A stretch of 64,000 nucleotides of DNA from Massospora cicadina (lineage: Eukaryota; Entomophthoromycota; Entomophthoromycetes; Entomophthorales; Entomophthoraceae): positions 62,001 through 126,000 of the forward strand of contig JAKSZP010010629.1 in assembly GCA_022478985.1 (NCBI GenBank), written 5' to 3'. Shown here piece by piece: positions 34,180-45,429 of the stretch (position 1 is its first letter; every line of letters begins with the position of its first letter). The translations under genes and the position numbers were made by a program. Under the pieces are notes generated by a model, which was not told where the DNA came from, did not search any database, and was given only the letters and a program-made list of their open reading frames with translations.

Positions 34180-35470
34180 TAGTTTGTGACTGGGGACGCA
34201 CACCCCCATTTGGTCCCATCCCTACCAAAAAGAAAAAGTGAAGAGGCTTATGTAGCTGTTGAGCTCAAGCGACTACTTGAAGCCATAATATTGTTGCCTT
34301 TGCGTAGCCCTTGGGCCTCCCCTATCAAGTTATTTTGAAAGAAGGATGGCAGTCATCATGTTGTCATGAACTTTCAATGACTTAACTCCATTACCAAAAG
34401 AATAGTTACCATTTTCCCTGAATTGATGACTCTATCCACTTGCTTGTCAGGTCACAATATTTTTCACTATAGATCTTACTATCAGATACTGTCAAGTATT
34501 TCTAGCCCCTGAATATTAGTCCAAATATGCGCACATAGCCAATGCGAGGCTAATCGAGCTAACAAGGATGCCCCAGGCCTTTGGAATGCGCCCACCACCT
34601 TTTAACGTGAAATGGACGGAATTCTAGGGGACTTTAAGCTATCCTGTGTCCTCATGTACCTCAATGATATCACTGTTTTTTGCAAACCTCATACTTCCAC
34701 GTTTAACACCTCCAAGGGGCCTTTAACCATCTTAGAAAGACCTTATAAAGTTTTAGCCTTCAAAGCGATCTTTCTAATATGAAAATTGAGTCTTTTCATA
34801 ACGAGGTCTTAAAAGATGGTATTTATCCTATCCCAGATAAAGTCGCCGTCATTAGGCAGATGTCACGCCCTCAGAGCATTAGGAATATTCTATATTATTG
34901 GCATGGGGGTTAGTATATCATTTCATCCCCCCAGTTTGCCGATTTAGCCATACCCCTGGTCTATTTTCTACTAATGAATGTACTTTTTAAATATCACTTT
35001 GAACAAGAATAGGCTTTTAATGATCTGTCAACCTCTTTGTAAAAAACCTATCTTATTCATCAGCGTTTTGACTCCCATTTTTTAAATAATGATGCTAGTG
35101 ATGTTGCTGTTGGGGCTGACCTAGCTCCGCACAATAAGAAACAGGTCGATAACCCAACGGCTTACTTTAGCAAGACCCTGAGCAATAGTGAACATAATTA
35201 CAGCACTACCAAGTGTGAGTTCCTGGCTTTTTATTGGAGATCAAGCATTTCCAGCTCTATCTATATAGCACTCATTTTACTGTAATTACTGACCATTCCT
35301 CACTCCAATGGTTACAGCAGATGAATGACCCAGATGGCTGGTTAACAAGATGGGCCTTATAGCACAGAACTATGACTTTAAATTTGCCATCGTGCATAAG
35401 CAATACATCAGAACGCCTATGGTCTTTAAATGATGCTGATTCTAGCTCTTTTGACCCCAAAAAAGACCGG
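34180..35470 (+). pseudogene. Reverse transcriptase and RNase H of element C
   Basis: RT starts near 34,240 with VELKRLLEA and SPWASPIKL, followed by KKDGSHHVVMNF. Near 34,560 RMPQAFGM and then the catalytic box as YLNDITVF (34,658-34,681), where the first Asp of YLDD has become Asn. RNase H has NNDASDVAVGADLA (35,082-35,123), PTAYFSKTLSNSEHNYS (35,155-35,205) and TDHSSLQW-like sequence near 35,290. Several frameshifts and stops; inactive. Confidence 0.78.
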
Positions 35471-35571
35471 CTGTATGTTCTAGTTTACAGCCTGAGAAGC
35501 TGGAGTTGAAAACTCAATAGATCCAAGCTTATCTCCAAAGGATGCTTCAAGATACTCAAAACAAGTGAGGA

Positions 35572-36560
35572 ATGTTATATAAGATAATCACCAAGAAATG
35601 TCTCTCTTATATTATCCCTTCTTTCCAAACCAATGTCAATATTGAAGGACACATGACCATGGGACACGGGGCACTAAAGAGGACCCATGAATGTCATAGG
35701 AAACGATGCTATTGGAATCAGATGGCTGAGACCATCCAGGAAGTTCTAGAGGCCTTTTTTCAGTCCCAGGACTGGGCCTATCCCACAGTATCACATTCAT
35801 TTGTAGATCCGTCAAGCCCTTTTAATGTTGTCAGCATCAATGTGGTGGGCCCTCTGCCAACTGGGTTACATGGCCATAGAAATCTTGTTAGCCATGTACA
35901 ATTTTGACCAAATGGGTCACTTCAATTTCTGTTTCCGCTGACACATTGAAAGCCATGGCCCTGTTCCTTAATAAATCTATTTTCAACGAGCATGGATACC
36001 CATAAATTTAACTTTCAGACAATTAGTTAAATTTTATCTCACAGGTAGTCCATTAAATAACCTAATTTTTTGAAACTAACTTAAGTGTCACTGTCCCCTA
36101 TAACCCCTCAACCAATAAGGCGGTGAAACGTGCTAATGAAATACTAATTTCTATTTTTCGTAAGATGGCTGCCTCCAACCCTACTCAATAGAACCACTAC
36201 CTACCCACCTCTTTGTTCACTTACCAAATAATCTACCATTAAATCATCAAGATGTCCCCTTTATTGAAGCTCTATATGGGTGTGTTCCTCGATTACCAAG
36301 TAGCATTAAGGAACTACATGATACTTTAATACTTAAGAATCCAATTTGACTATGAAAACATTAGCTGATGAAATTTTTCTAGCTTCAAGCTCTAGCCACA
36401 CAAGGCTTTGTCACCACCACGAAAAGGCGGACATCCTGATTTAAAGTCAGCTGACCCTCCTTACCAATTTTATTTTTGGTGACCTAGTTCTCTTTTATCA
36501 CCATTAACCTGAGGCCAATAGAACAAGCTTAAAATCTTTATCTGGATCTTACAGTATCAT
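35572..36560 (+). pseudogene. Integrase of element C
   Basis: The zinc-finger region reads HMTMGHGALKRT and then CYWNQM (35,650-35,725). The core starts with FNVVSINVVGPLP (35,820-35,858; IDVVGPLP-like, with Asp changed to Asn). Near 36,260-36,300 PFIEALYGCVPRLPS matches the end of the core. The C-terminal part to about 36,560 has VKRHPD-like and GDLVLF-like remains. It lies directly before the purine tract and 3' LTR. Confidence 0.7.
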
Positions 36561-36654
36561 TCATAAGGTGAGCTCTGAATACTCCATCGCTGATTAATCA
36601 AGGGACAGCGGTGAATCCAGTACATGGCTGTTTTCTATGAACCTATACTCCCCT

Positions 36655-36674
36655 ATGAAAAGACCTTGAGGGGG
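36655..36674 (+). other. Polypurine tract of element C
   Basis: TGAAAAGACCTTGAGGGG directly precedes the 3' LTR start TGTTGTTGGGATTTG at 36,675. Confidence 0.65.
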
Positions 36675-37147
36675 TGTTGTTGGGATTTGAGATAATGAGT
36701 GAGTTTAAATCCCTTCTCTTAAATCAAACCCTGATAATTTGACTCTTAAGCCCTCATTTTTGAAACCCATCCCTGAATGCACCAACAATAATAAAATCAT
36801 GAAGAATCATGTGTGCAATTATCAATGGAGATGCCTTCTGGAATTGTTTTTTACTTTCTGAAAATCAAGAGGCGCTTTTCCACAATTGCAGTCATTAGGA
36901 TGACACAGAACAATGAGGGCGTCAACTATGTGGCCAATCTAAAAGGTGGTTAAAGATCCTGATTGTATGGGACCATGAAGGTTCTCCTGGCATTGTGTCC
37001 CCAATTACCCTAGAAATGTCAAGTTTTTTAAACTAATAAAGTAGTCTATTATTTCCCCATCTTTTGTGTCCTCATCAACCTCTCTATTAGTTACAGCATT
37101 GAGCCCATTTTCAAACCTCAGCTACAGTCAAGAGAACTTTTACGCCA
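36675..37147 (+). repeat. 3' LTR of element C
   Basis: About 473 bp, homologous to 27,907-28,389. The right boundary, against the remainder of the B LTR, is uncertain by about 10 bp. Confidence 0.68.
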
Positions 37148-37574
37148 AAAGTGATGGTTGCAATTCCCATTTTGGGGTGCCAACTAAAGGGTTGGGCACA
37201 GAATTCCCTATTTAAAACCCTTAATTTATTTAATAAAGACAAACACTTTTTGGAAGATAAATATCTTGATAGTAATTAATTTTTTATTGTTCTCTTGTGT
37301 AAGAGTTTGGATTTAGTTTCTCTTATCTATTTTTTTTGGGCTCCAACTCTTGTTAAAGATTTGAAGAGGTAGTACCATTATCCAGATTGCTTCCAATCTA
37401 CCAGAAGAAAGGTAGTCAGTACCTCCTTTTAGATTAATACCTAAGCTAAATTAATATCAATGATTGTGATTTGACAGAAACTGGATAGCTGTATTAACAC
37501 AAATACTAACGTATCCTATCTTTAATAAACACATTTACAAAAATCTTTTGAAGTAGACACTAAAACAATTGACA

Positions 37575-38500
37575 CACATTGCATAAGGTTGAGTACAAGT
37601 ATTAGATGATGACCCCTCAGCAGCTGTTCCATACCATCAGTTTAGATGTCGTAGATCTGCTCCCCCAAATCAACAAGAAAAATCATCCTTGTAGAAATTG
37701 ATCACTTCACAAATGACTCAAAGCAATCGCCGTTCCTTCACAAACCGCCTAAGCCATTCTCAACTTTTTATATTATATATATATATATACTTGTTATAGT
37801 TGTCCTCAGGTATAGCTATGTTTTTTTTAGTATTAGATCAGGTATAGCTATGTAATAATGTAAGAAATTTTACTTCAAGAGTTGCAAAAATCCTAAAGAC
37901 CAGCATGGCGACAAAACAGCTATTCTTACCGCATACAACCCAATGACAAATTACAAATGTAAATTGTGAAAAACTCTATAACCAGTACTGAGGAAGATGG
38001 CTACTTAGGATCACTTACACTGGGATCAATACCTCCTGGGTGCACTGATGGCTTACTGTAACAGCTAGCATTGTGTTATTGAAAATTTCCCCATTCACAG
38101 TCTTATATGAGATAGAACCTGAATTCCCTTCTCTATTGGAATGAGAAGCTACCAGTGATACCATTAAAGAGTCTGGGTGTTAAGAATCTTAGCGCAAAAT
38201 ATTGTTTAGCTTCAGTCTGACACAATGACGAATCTGGCAAAAATTGGTTATAAGAGAAGGCCAGCCAGTGAATTTAGCCTACCACCTTTGCACGCTATGA
38301 GAATCTGACTCTGTTTTATACTACCACAACTGCATAGAGCCTTGTGAAAGAAAATTAGATCTCATCTGGGAAGGACCCTACATATAACAAATAAGTGTGT
38401 ATAGTAGATCTTGATCAAGTCTCTAAATCTGGAGTCACAAATTAACAAGGTACATAGTAAATGCTTAAGCTATACTCTCCAGCCATAATTTTTAAAGGAG
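37575..38500 (+). pseudogene. Integrase of element A, 3' part
   Basis: This continues the A coding region after element B. SLDVVDLLPQINKK (37,641-37,682) is the first catalytic strand (IDVVGPLP...NKY), and AVPSQTA (37,730-37,750) matches the EAxAVPxQTA block. An AT microsatellite interrupts at 37,770-37,790. Near 38,365-38,460 come GPY-like and VN-rich pieces of the C-terminal domain. The segment ends with AAAGGAG before the LTR. Confidence 0.68.
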
Positions 38501-39262
38501 TGATGTTGAATACCAGGGTATCAGGCATACTAAAAAGATTATTAATCAAGCAGTCCCTCTAAAAGAATCTAATGGACAATCCTATTTTAGGGGTTTTAGA
38601 AATACCCCATTTTATATATTAATAGATTAATAATAGTGATGCTATAATTGATGGGAAATTTTCTTTAATCCAATATAAAGCCTCAAGTTCTTGAGCTAAA
38701 ATTTATTTTGCCAATTTAACAGAAGTTTATGACGTGAAGTAATGTTTTCACTGGACAACCCATGAGGCTAAATTTTAATAATACCCTTGAAAAGATAAAA
38801 ATTCAGACTTGGCCAGAGATTTTATCTGTAATTCTAAGTCATATCAGAATGGGCATTTCATCTTTTAAATATATAGAAAATAGGCTACAAAGGCAATTAC
38901 AAACTTGGATGTGATATAGATTGAAGAGCACCCATTCAGATGTCCCATTAAATTATCATATTGTTCTCTTTCCTTTTAGGGACATATTTGTTAGAAAAAC
39001 ATATAGAATCCCCAATCTATTTAATTCTAAAGATATATTTTTACTATTTAAACCTTTGTTCAGTAATTTTTTTAAGTCCCTTTGCCTTCTTTTAATAAGA
39101 TAAATACTTTAATTTGATTTTACCTAAGCAAACCTTGGCCTCATTAATTAAAAACAAACAAGGCCTTTGTGAAAGTCTTAGACTTGAAACAAGTATTGAC
39201 TTTGGGCCTTATTGAAATTAAATTCATTAAAAAGCTCAAAAATGGAACCCCTAAACCCTACA
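38501..39262 (+). repeat. 3' LTR of element A
   Basis: Starts TGATGTTGAATACCAGGG, ends CCCTACA. It aligns with the three pieces of the 5' LTR and shows the uninterrupted form (762 bp). Confidence 0.75.
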
Positions 39263-39990
39263 AGAAACTGTACTAGGTTTTTTATCAGTTTTGAATGAGG
39301 AACATAACACTATTTAGATGAAAAACAATCTTACATATCCGCTGCAACTTATTGGCTCCTAACAGAAGCCGTCTGGAGCCTTATGAATATGTACTATAGC
39401 ATTTTCATGAGATGTTTTGACCTGTACTTGTGGCCCTTTCCCAATAGACCTAATGTCAGTCAGGTCACTTGTCTCATATGCAAAAAACTAGTATTCATGC
39501 TAAGCGTTGCCCTGCTATGTTTGCAAAACACAAGGTTAACACGATGAACCAAGATATTAAAGAAGACTTAGGAAAAAATGTGGCGGATTAGAACAGGTTA
39601 TAGTCTTCTTCTGATCTCAAAAATTATCAGTTCAAGAAAATCTTAAGTTGTAACCAAACACCAATAAGATGCTTAATGGCAACAATGACGCCCCACAACA
39701 AGCGTTTCATCAAGTCTAGAAGTTGATGTGGTTTGGAGACCAACTGTTTTTAAAAGAAATGAGAGCTTAATTGGTGCATAATCTTTTTTAAAAGCCTCCT
39801 ATTAAGTAGTTAGAACAACAAGCGCTTACAGTCACCTCTGGAGATACCCTAAATTGGATGGGGTCCACGTGGCCATATCTATTAAGGCATTGAAAAATTA
39901 AGTCCTTAACTATGTGAAGACCTTCAGATTACTTAGGTTAAGCTGGAACTTTGGATGTTAGCATACTAAATTCTTCACATACTTATTTTT
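39263..39990 (+). other. Unassigned; expected gag region of element G
   Basis: No open frame. Near 39,465-39,515 CLICKKL and, after a frame change, HAKRCP give the spacing of a zinc knuckle. This may be a Gag or a LINE ORF1 remnant. No 5' LTR of G was found. Confidence 0.3.
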
Positions 39991-41680
39991 CTGAGTGTAT
40001 CTACATATATTATAGTAAGTAAGCTCAAAGTTAGAGCTATTGAAGAGACTGGTCCACCAACAAGGTCGTGCCTACTAAGCTAGTTTAGAAACTTGGCCGC
40101 TCCAGGTATAGATTGCCATAAAGAATATGACACTGAGGGCCCTAATTGACTACATCTCTAGGAGCCTATGGTGCGCTGACACTACAATTTGGCTCGAAAT
40201 TTAGTATCAGCTCCTGCTATATGTTTTACAAATCAAAATTATGACTTTCTTAACGTTATCCATATTTTTGAATTATGGGGCAAAGTTGCTTTTATAGTAA
40301 ACTATAGAGATACTAGGACAGACATTCAACTATTTTACTAATTGGAAGAGTGAAACCCTGCGCCATAACAGGGGTTTGTTAACTTTGCGTTCAAGGATGG
40401 CTTATTGCCAATTGGTCATCAACGGATTTTTGGCCCTATCAGCCACTTGCCTAACTATATTCTGGAAGAAAAGGGATTCTTCTAAGGTCTAATAAATGTA
40501 TTGCCATATTGGCAGGCAATAAATCATCTTGAGGACATTTTCTTAGTCTTGAGATTCCTTAAGGTAAACATAGAGACTACTAACGTTCTGCTGATTTAAC
40601 TATACCTATCACTGAGCCTGGGTTTATCTTTCCAAACCATGGCGAAAATTTGTGCTTCTATAGTATTTGTTTTCTATCCTATTCTAGTTAAGTGAAATAA
40701 AAATAGTTGCTTTTGTGAATAATTTATAGTTGTTGGTCTAAAAGATTAATTATTTCAGTTTTCTGGCTGAATTTGAGCTTTACAAGGATGAAAATTAAAC
40801 TGTTTGTACCTAGTGCCTCTAAAATTTCTCTGCTTAAACTAAAGATAAATACAAGCGCTAGCCTATTTAGTAAGTTTGAGGTTATTTTCACCAAGGACTA
40901 TTTAGATTAAGGCTGTGCACAAGACGTGTTACACTAAATCATTACTGATAATCATCCACCAATATTTCTGCGTCCTATTAGATGCTTAAACGCATCCAAT
41001 AATGTCATTAGCAAAGAATTTAAACATCTTGTAATAGGTGATATTAGTTACCTTCAAGAGTCCTTGGGCCTCCCAGGTGTTGATTATCAAAAGAAGGACG
41101 GATCAAATCATGATGTTGATACTATAGGAAGATAAACTGCATTATTCAAAAAGTATATTATATCTGTTGCCACAAATTGATGATGCGCTAGACAACTTAG
41201 GAGGCTCACAATACTTTTTAGCCATGAATGATTTTCTGGCTATTGGAGTGTCAAGCCTTCAAAAGTGAGCAAGAAATTGCGCTATAACTTCAACTCCAGG
41301 GCCTATACCAATCCACTCAAGTGCCACAAGAATTGTTCAACGCCCGCTAATTTCTCTAAGCTATAAATATCCTACTAAAAGATCTAAAAATCTCCTGTTT
41401 TCTAATTTATTTTTATATAATGACTTATTAATAATGTCTAACAAGCACCTGCAACACTTGGAGGAAGTCTTCCGCTTCCTTGCTAAGACTGATCTTAACA
41501 ATAAGCCATGAAAGTGCAACTTCTTTTAAATAGCTTGATTACCAGGGTTTGGTATTGATAAGCTTGATTGTGGCCCCATATGGCTAAAATGAGGCCATTG
41601 AAATACTGATGCAGCTGAGTAGTAAGCGTGAAATTTAGTTGTTCCTTGGAATGATTGGCTAAACAATGTCGGTTTTTTTA
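39991..41680 (+). pseudogene. Protease and reverse transcriptase of element G
   Basis: The protease piece (40,000-40,300) has KVRAIEETGPPT, where relatives have the catalytic VRAIVDTG, and then SAPAICFTNQNYDFL as in D and E. RT begins near 40,865 (FEVIFTKDYLD, CAQDVLH), continues with LRPIRCLNASNNVISKE and VDYQKKDGS, then PQIDDALDNLGGSQYF (41,172-41,220). After a badly decayed catalytic region, LQHLEEVFRFLAKTDLN (41,448-41,498) and FLGMIG (41,644-41,661) mark the end of RT. The LINE is inserted immediately afterwards. Very many stops; an old copy. Confidence 0.72.
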
Positions 41681-41739
41681 ATTTTATTTGGGGAAGGCCG
41701 ACCAGGGGATGGACATTATGATATGTAAACAAAAGCTAA

Positions 41740-44700
41740 TATCAGCAAGAGGAACCCCAGAGAAGCAAATGCTATCTCCTGTTGCCAGCGGGAACGCCAA
41801 GAAAAGGAAAGGGGTTTTCATGTGTAGGGACTTGCGCCACTATTGAGCACGTTTGCAGGAAAGGGTCTAAAGTGATGAACCAAACCAGAAACCAGGATGA
41901 GACCAACTGGCAGCGACGGGATGGTAGGTACCCAAAAAACCATTCTTGAAAGTGGTCCACAAGGTATGAATGGAACTAGCGTACAGCTTCCTGGAGGGTG
42001 GGAGTAGAGCCTGAGATAGCATCCAAGACAACCGTGCGGATAGTTCACATAGCAATTGCAACCACTAAGGCTCATAGGGAAGGTTGTATAGGAGAGTTCA
42101 AGGACAAGGTGAGGATGTTCTTAGATAGGCTGAAGGGCCTTGTTTGATTCTGGCGAAAGAGACGCCGAACCTCACGCCAGATCTCTTTTGACGAAGGGCA
42201 CTATTCCAGGCGGTGAACCAAAGTTCCATACTAGTCACACACGATACATGATGAGTTCAATGCTTTAGAGCACTCAGCATTATGGTATACCTATTTCAAG
42301 CAGCACCACACATAATAACGAATATGTGGCTACAGAAGAGGGTAATGGGCGTACTTTCAGACGGCTTAATGGGTATCAAGGGAGTAGGGGATGTCCAACA
42401 TGTCCAGATAATCCACCCTGGCAATGACAGGGGACCTCATTAGTATCAGATTGTTCAGAATGGCTTGGCCTTGTACTTCCTGGGTGAACTGGGGAATAGG
42501 TTGACCCTTTGGGCGGTGTGTCCACTGATGCAAATCCTCCATGCAGCGCTCTGCATGGAGAGGAGAATCCTTTTGAAGTGTGGCGACGTCACATGCGGGC
42601 CCACAACAGAAGGGTGTGAGGCAAGATACTTTAACAGGGAATGGAAGTGGGTAGGATTGCTGAGGCCCAGGGCTCAGGAGAAGTTGGAGCAGGCCGCGCG
42701 TGACCAGTGCTGGGTTGATATTTTTGGGTTGGTGACTGCAGCGATCCAGGTACCAAGTATTTTTGCGGCGTGGGCCTCAAAGTTGAGCAGGCCTATACCA
42801 CCACTATGGCGAGAGCCAAACATGACATCAGGCGCACTGGCGGTGGGCGGCCTAACCAAAGCACCCTTGCAGAAGGGCGTATATTGATGTAAAGAAAGAT
42901 GGGGAAAAGGTGATAGCGTGAGCCATAAACCAAACTTTAGACAGGAGCATAGAGTTGGCTGTCATTACCCTTCCTGTAAGGGAGTTTTGGCGGGCTCTGA
43001 GGGAAGCTATGCGTTTTGTAACATTGTCCAGTATATGGTGCTCCATCGCCATTGAGGCGTACCCTTCCGCCTCCAGCCACACCCCTAAATGGCATACCAG
43101 ACTTGCGGTGGGTCTTGGCACAAAGGGGAGCATGAGCGGGGCTGTTTGGGTGGGCTGGGCAAGTAAACTCGTTAGTTAGCTACTGAAGCAGGTAGAAATG
43201 GGGCGCTGGTGACCAGAGGGCTTGGTACTGACCAAGGAGAATGATTTTGGTTTTGGAGGCGTTAAGTACAGCATTACTTATCCTGGAGTAAACCTGTTTA
43301 GTAGCTTCAAGCGCAAATGCATCATGATTGTTAGACACCCCAACCACACAATCATCAGCAAACGCCAACATCTTGATTGGTGCTTGGCCTTTCACAAGGA
43401 CACCAGTAAGGCGGGCATTTACATTGTGTAAAAGTGGATCCAGGCTGAAATTATACAAGAGTGGGCTTAAAGGGTCCCCTTGGCGTAGGCCCCTATGAGG
43501 GTGAACTACATCAGTTAGGAAGCCTGGGCCACGCACAGCCATTGTGGCAGATTCTGTGAGCAACATCACTCAATTAATAACTGATGGGGGAGGTGGAACT
43601 TGTGGAGTCAGGCTTTGAGGTAATCCCAGTTGACTCTAGCATAAGCCTTCTGCTGGTCTAAAAAGACAAGTGATCCAGAAGCCGTGGATTGGCAGACTTT
43701 AACTACAGTATGTATGTGTCCCAAATAGACCGCTTGGGAATGAAACCAATTTGCTCATGGGAATGAGAGCAGAGGCAATTTCCTAGGCGGTTGCTATGAA
43801 TTTAGTGAAAAGTTTAGTATCTGTGTTTGTAAGTGATATGGGGCGCCAGTTGGCCAAATCCAGCTTATCCCCTTTCTTATACAGCGTTATCACGTATGCC
43901 TCTTGGCCCCCAGGGGGAAGGCGCGTTTCCAATAAGCAGTGTTTCGTTGAGGAAAGCAGCAATGACGAAAAATAATTGAAATATCTCTTATAAAACTCAT
44001 AAAGAATCCCATCTGGACCTGTACATTTCCTGTACGGTACACGCTAATGGCGGACCAGAGTTTGTCCCAAGAAATTAAATTTATCAACTCTGGATAGTGA
44101 GAAATGGTGCGGATATGTGCACTTTCAATAAAATCAGAAACTTTGGCCAGTTAGACTTGATTGGAGCAATATAATTTGGAGTAATAATTTCAAACTTCAA
44201 CTGCCACTTTGGCCAGAGTATCTGCAATGGAGTGATCTTGCCGCCTCACCTGTGTGTAGGCCAAGCTCTGTCATGGTGCAAAGAATTTTTGGAAAAAGTA
44301 AGTGTAGCACGTGTCGCCCACTGTTAGATTCTTTGCCTTATAATGCACGCAAACTCTATGTTTGTGTTGCCTCACCAGTGCTTTGAGGTGAGTGGAACTT
44401 CTGCCCACTTGCGACCCCAAGCTGGGCTGTAGCCTGCATCAGGAACATTAGATTCCGAGTAGCCCACTTCTGCAAGCATGTGCAAAATGACTGCTGAGGC
44501 AGCCCAAGAGCGACGCAATGAAATGTGGCATGCCTGGTGGATGGTGTTCGCTTTGGATTTTGACCATGTAGAAAGTGGGTCCACACATAACAGTGTGATA
44601 AATTCCAGAGCTGAGGTTTTGGTGTACACCCATGAGGAAAACCTGGGCGACGTGATCTTGGATGAGTAATTTTGCACCACTTTGGTGCCTGCGCCATCGG

Positions 44701-45385
44701 GTGCAACGAAGAGATGGAAATTGATACTATTTGTGGTCGGATAAATTGTGTTTTGTCATCATAAAGTGTGTAACCTGAGACCAAAACTTCAACGGTGCAA
44801 GAATAAGGTCAATGCAAGACATAGACCTCAGCTGACCATTGTGCACATAGAGACGAGACATGTGTGTGAGCAGCGGTACATGTTGAGGCAGGGTATCAAA
44901 TAACAATAAAATGGCTTTTAGAACAAAAAGTCCTATGTGTCCCTGCAGGAGGGGTAGGCGACGTGGGCCAGCAGTCAGTGGCCAGGTTGGTCCATCAGTT
45001 CATATCGCCCACCACAAACAGGCTGGGGGAAGTAAAAGGGAATCAACGGCTGAGAAGAATTCCTGATAATCTTGTGCACAGTTCAGGGTGTATATGTTGA
45101 TGACAGCATGCACTTTGTTATCCCACAAAAAGAATACAAGGACACGGCCATTAAGGTACAAAGAATGAAATAAATCTAAAAATATGGGTCAGTCATATAA
45201 GCACCCCACAGTGTGGTGACCATTAGGAAAGGGAAGGGAGAAGCATGGTTGCCTTTGTGTCCTCAGCACCGTATGGACAGTGGGTTTCCTGAATGGCCAA
45301 GATGTCCACTGGTAAATTATTCTTTAGAAAAACTCAGTTTCCTAGCCTTAGATGGCGAGGCCTTGAGTCCAATGATGTTCAACAT
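41740..45385 (-). pseudogene. LINE ORF2: APE endonuclease and reverse transcriptase
   Basis: The start is proposed at ATG 45,385 (MLNIIGLKAS). Endonuclease: VDILAIQETHC (about 45,310-45,280), then VHAVINIYTLN (about 45,105) and VVGDMN (near 45,010, the GDFN box). Reverse transcriptase: ITLYKKGDKLDLANWRPISL (43,890-43,830), GLRQGDPLSPLLYNFSLDPL (43,485-43,425), and catalytic AFADDCVVG (about 43,365). Thumb: TGRVMTANSMLLSKVWFMAH (near 42,980). The tail has GGIGLLNFEAHAAKI (42,800). This is enough to see every main domain. At least eight frame breaks make it inactive. Confidence 0.85.
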
Positions 45386-45429
45386 CCCTATAGTAAAGGC
45401 TCATTTATTGCAACTTAGGTGTGAGGGGA

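Larger units (their letters stand above)
27907..37147 (+). mobile_element. Ty3/Gypsy element C, inserted in the 3' LTR of B
   Basis: Short LTRs (27,907-28,389 and 36,675-37,147) share blocks such as GATGCCTTCTGGAAT and AATAGTCTATT/AGTAGTCTATT. A primer-binding site (TGTGCTCACTACAAGGGG) follows the first and a purine tract precedes the second. The coding order on + is gag, protease, reverse transcriptase, RNase H, integrase. Element F is inserted in the leader. Stops and frameshifts are dense. Ends are accurate to a few bases; no clean target duplication is left. Confidence 0.78.
12071..37574 (+). mobile_element. Ty3/Gypsy element B, inserted in A, internally deleted
   Basis: The 5' LTR (12,071-13,171) and a split 3' LTR (27,251-27,906 plus 37,148-37,574) are homologous. 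The internal part has a Gag with a zinc knuckle and the start of a protease region, but no reverse transcriptase or integrase. Only about 2.6 kb of internal sequence remains after removing D, the half-LINE and C, so B lost pol before or after insertion. Candidate target duplication CAGAG (12,066-12,070) and CACAT (37,575-37,579) is imperfect. The integrase of A resumes right after B. Confidence 0.65.
27251..37574 (+). repeat. 3' LTR of element B (copy iii), split by element C
   Basis: The left piece 27,251-27,906 begins TGTGTAGGATTTTGG. The right piece, about 37,148-37,574, ends ACAATTGACA. Together they align with 12,071-13,171. TATA-like CCCTATTTAAAA lies near 37,204. A 56-bp half-LINE fragment sits at 27,574. 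Confidence 0.7.
1999..39262 (+). mobile_element. Ty3/Gypsy element A, heavily interrupted
   Basis: The 5' LTR (1,999-6,720) and 3' LTR (38,501-39,262) are homologous. Both contain ATACCAGGGTAT near the start and end in CCCTACA. A primer-binding site follows the 5' LTR and a short purine tract (AAAGGAG) precedes the 3' LTR. Between them lie weak gag and protease signals, reverse transcriptase and RNase H (about 10,430-11,480), and integrase (37,575-38,500). Element B is inserted into the integrase region. Removing the nested insertions leaves an element of ordinary size. All genes are broken. I find no clear target duplication. Confidence 0.7.

Noticed and set aside
39465..39515. Zinc knuckle proving gag or ORF1 at 39.5 kb
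   Set aside because: The Cys/His spacing needs a frame change and there is no supporting open frame, so it is listed only as a weak hint.
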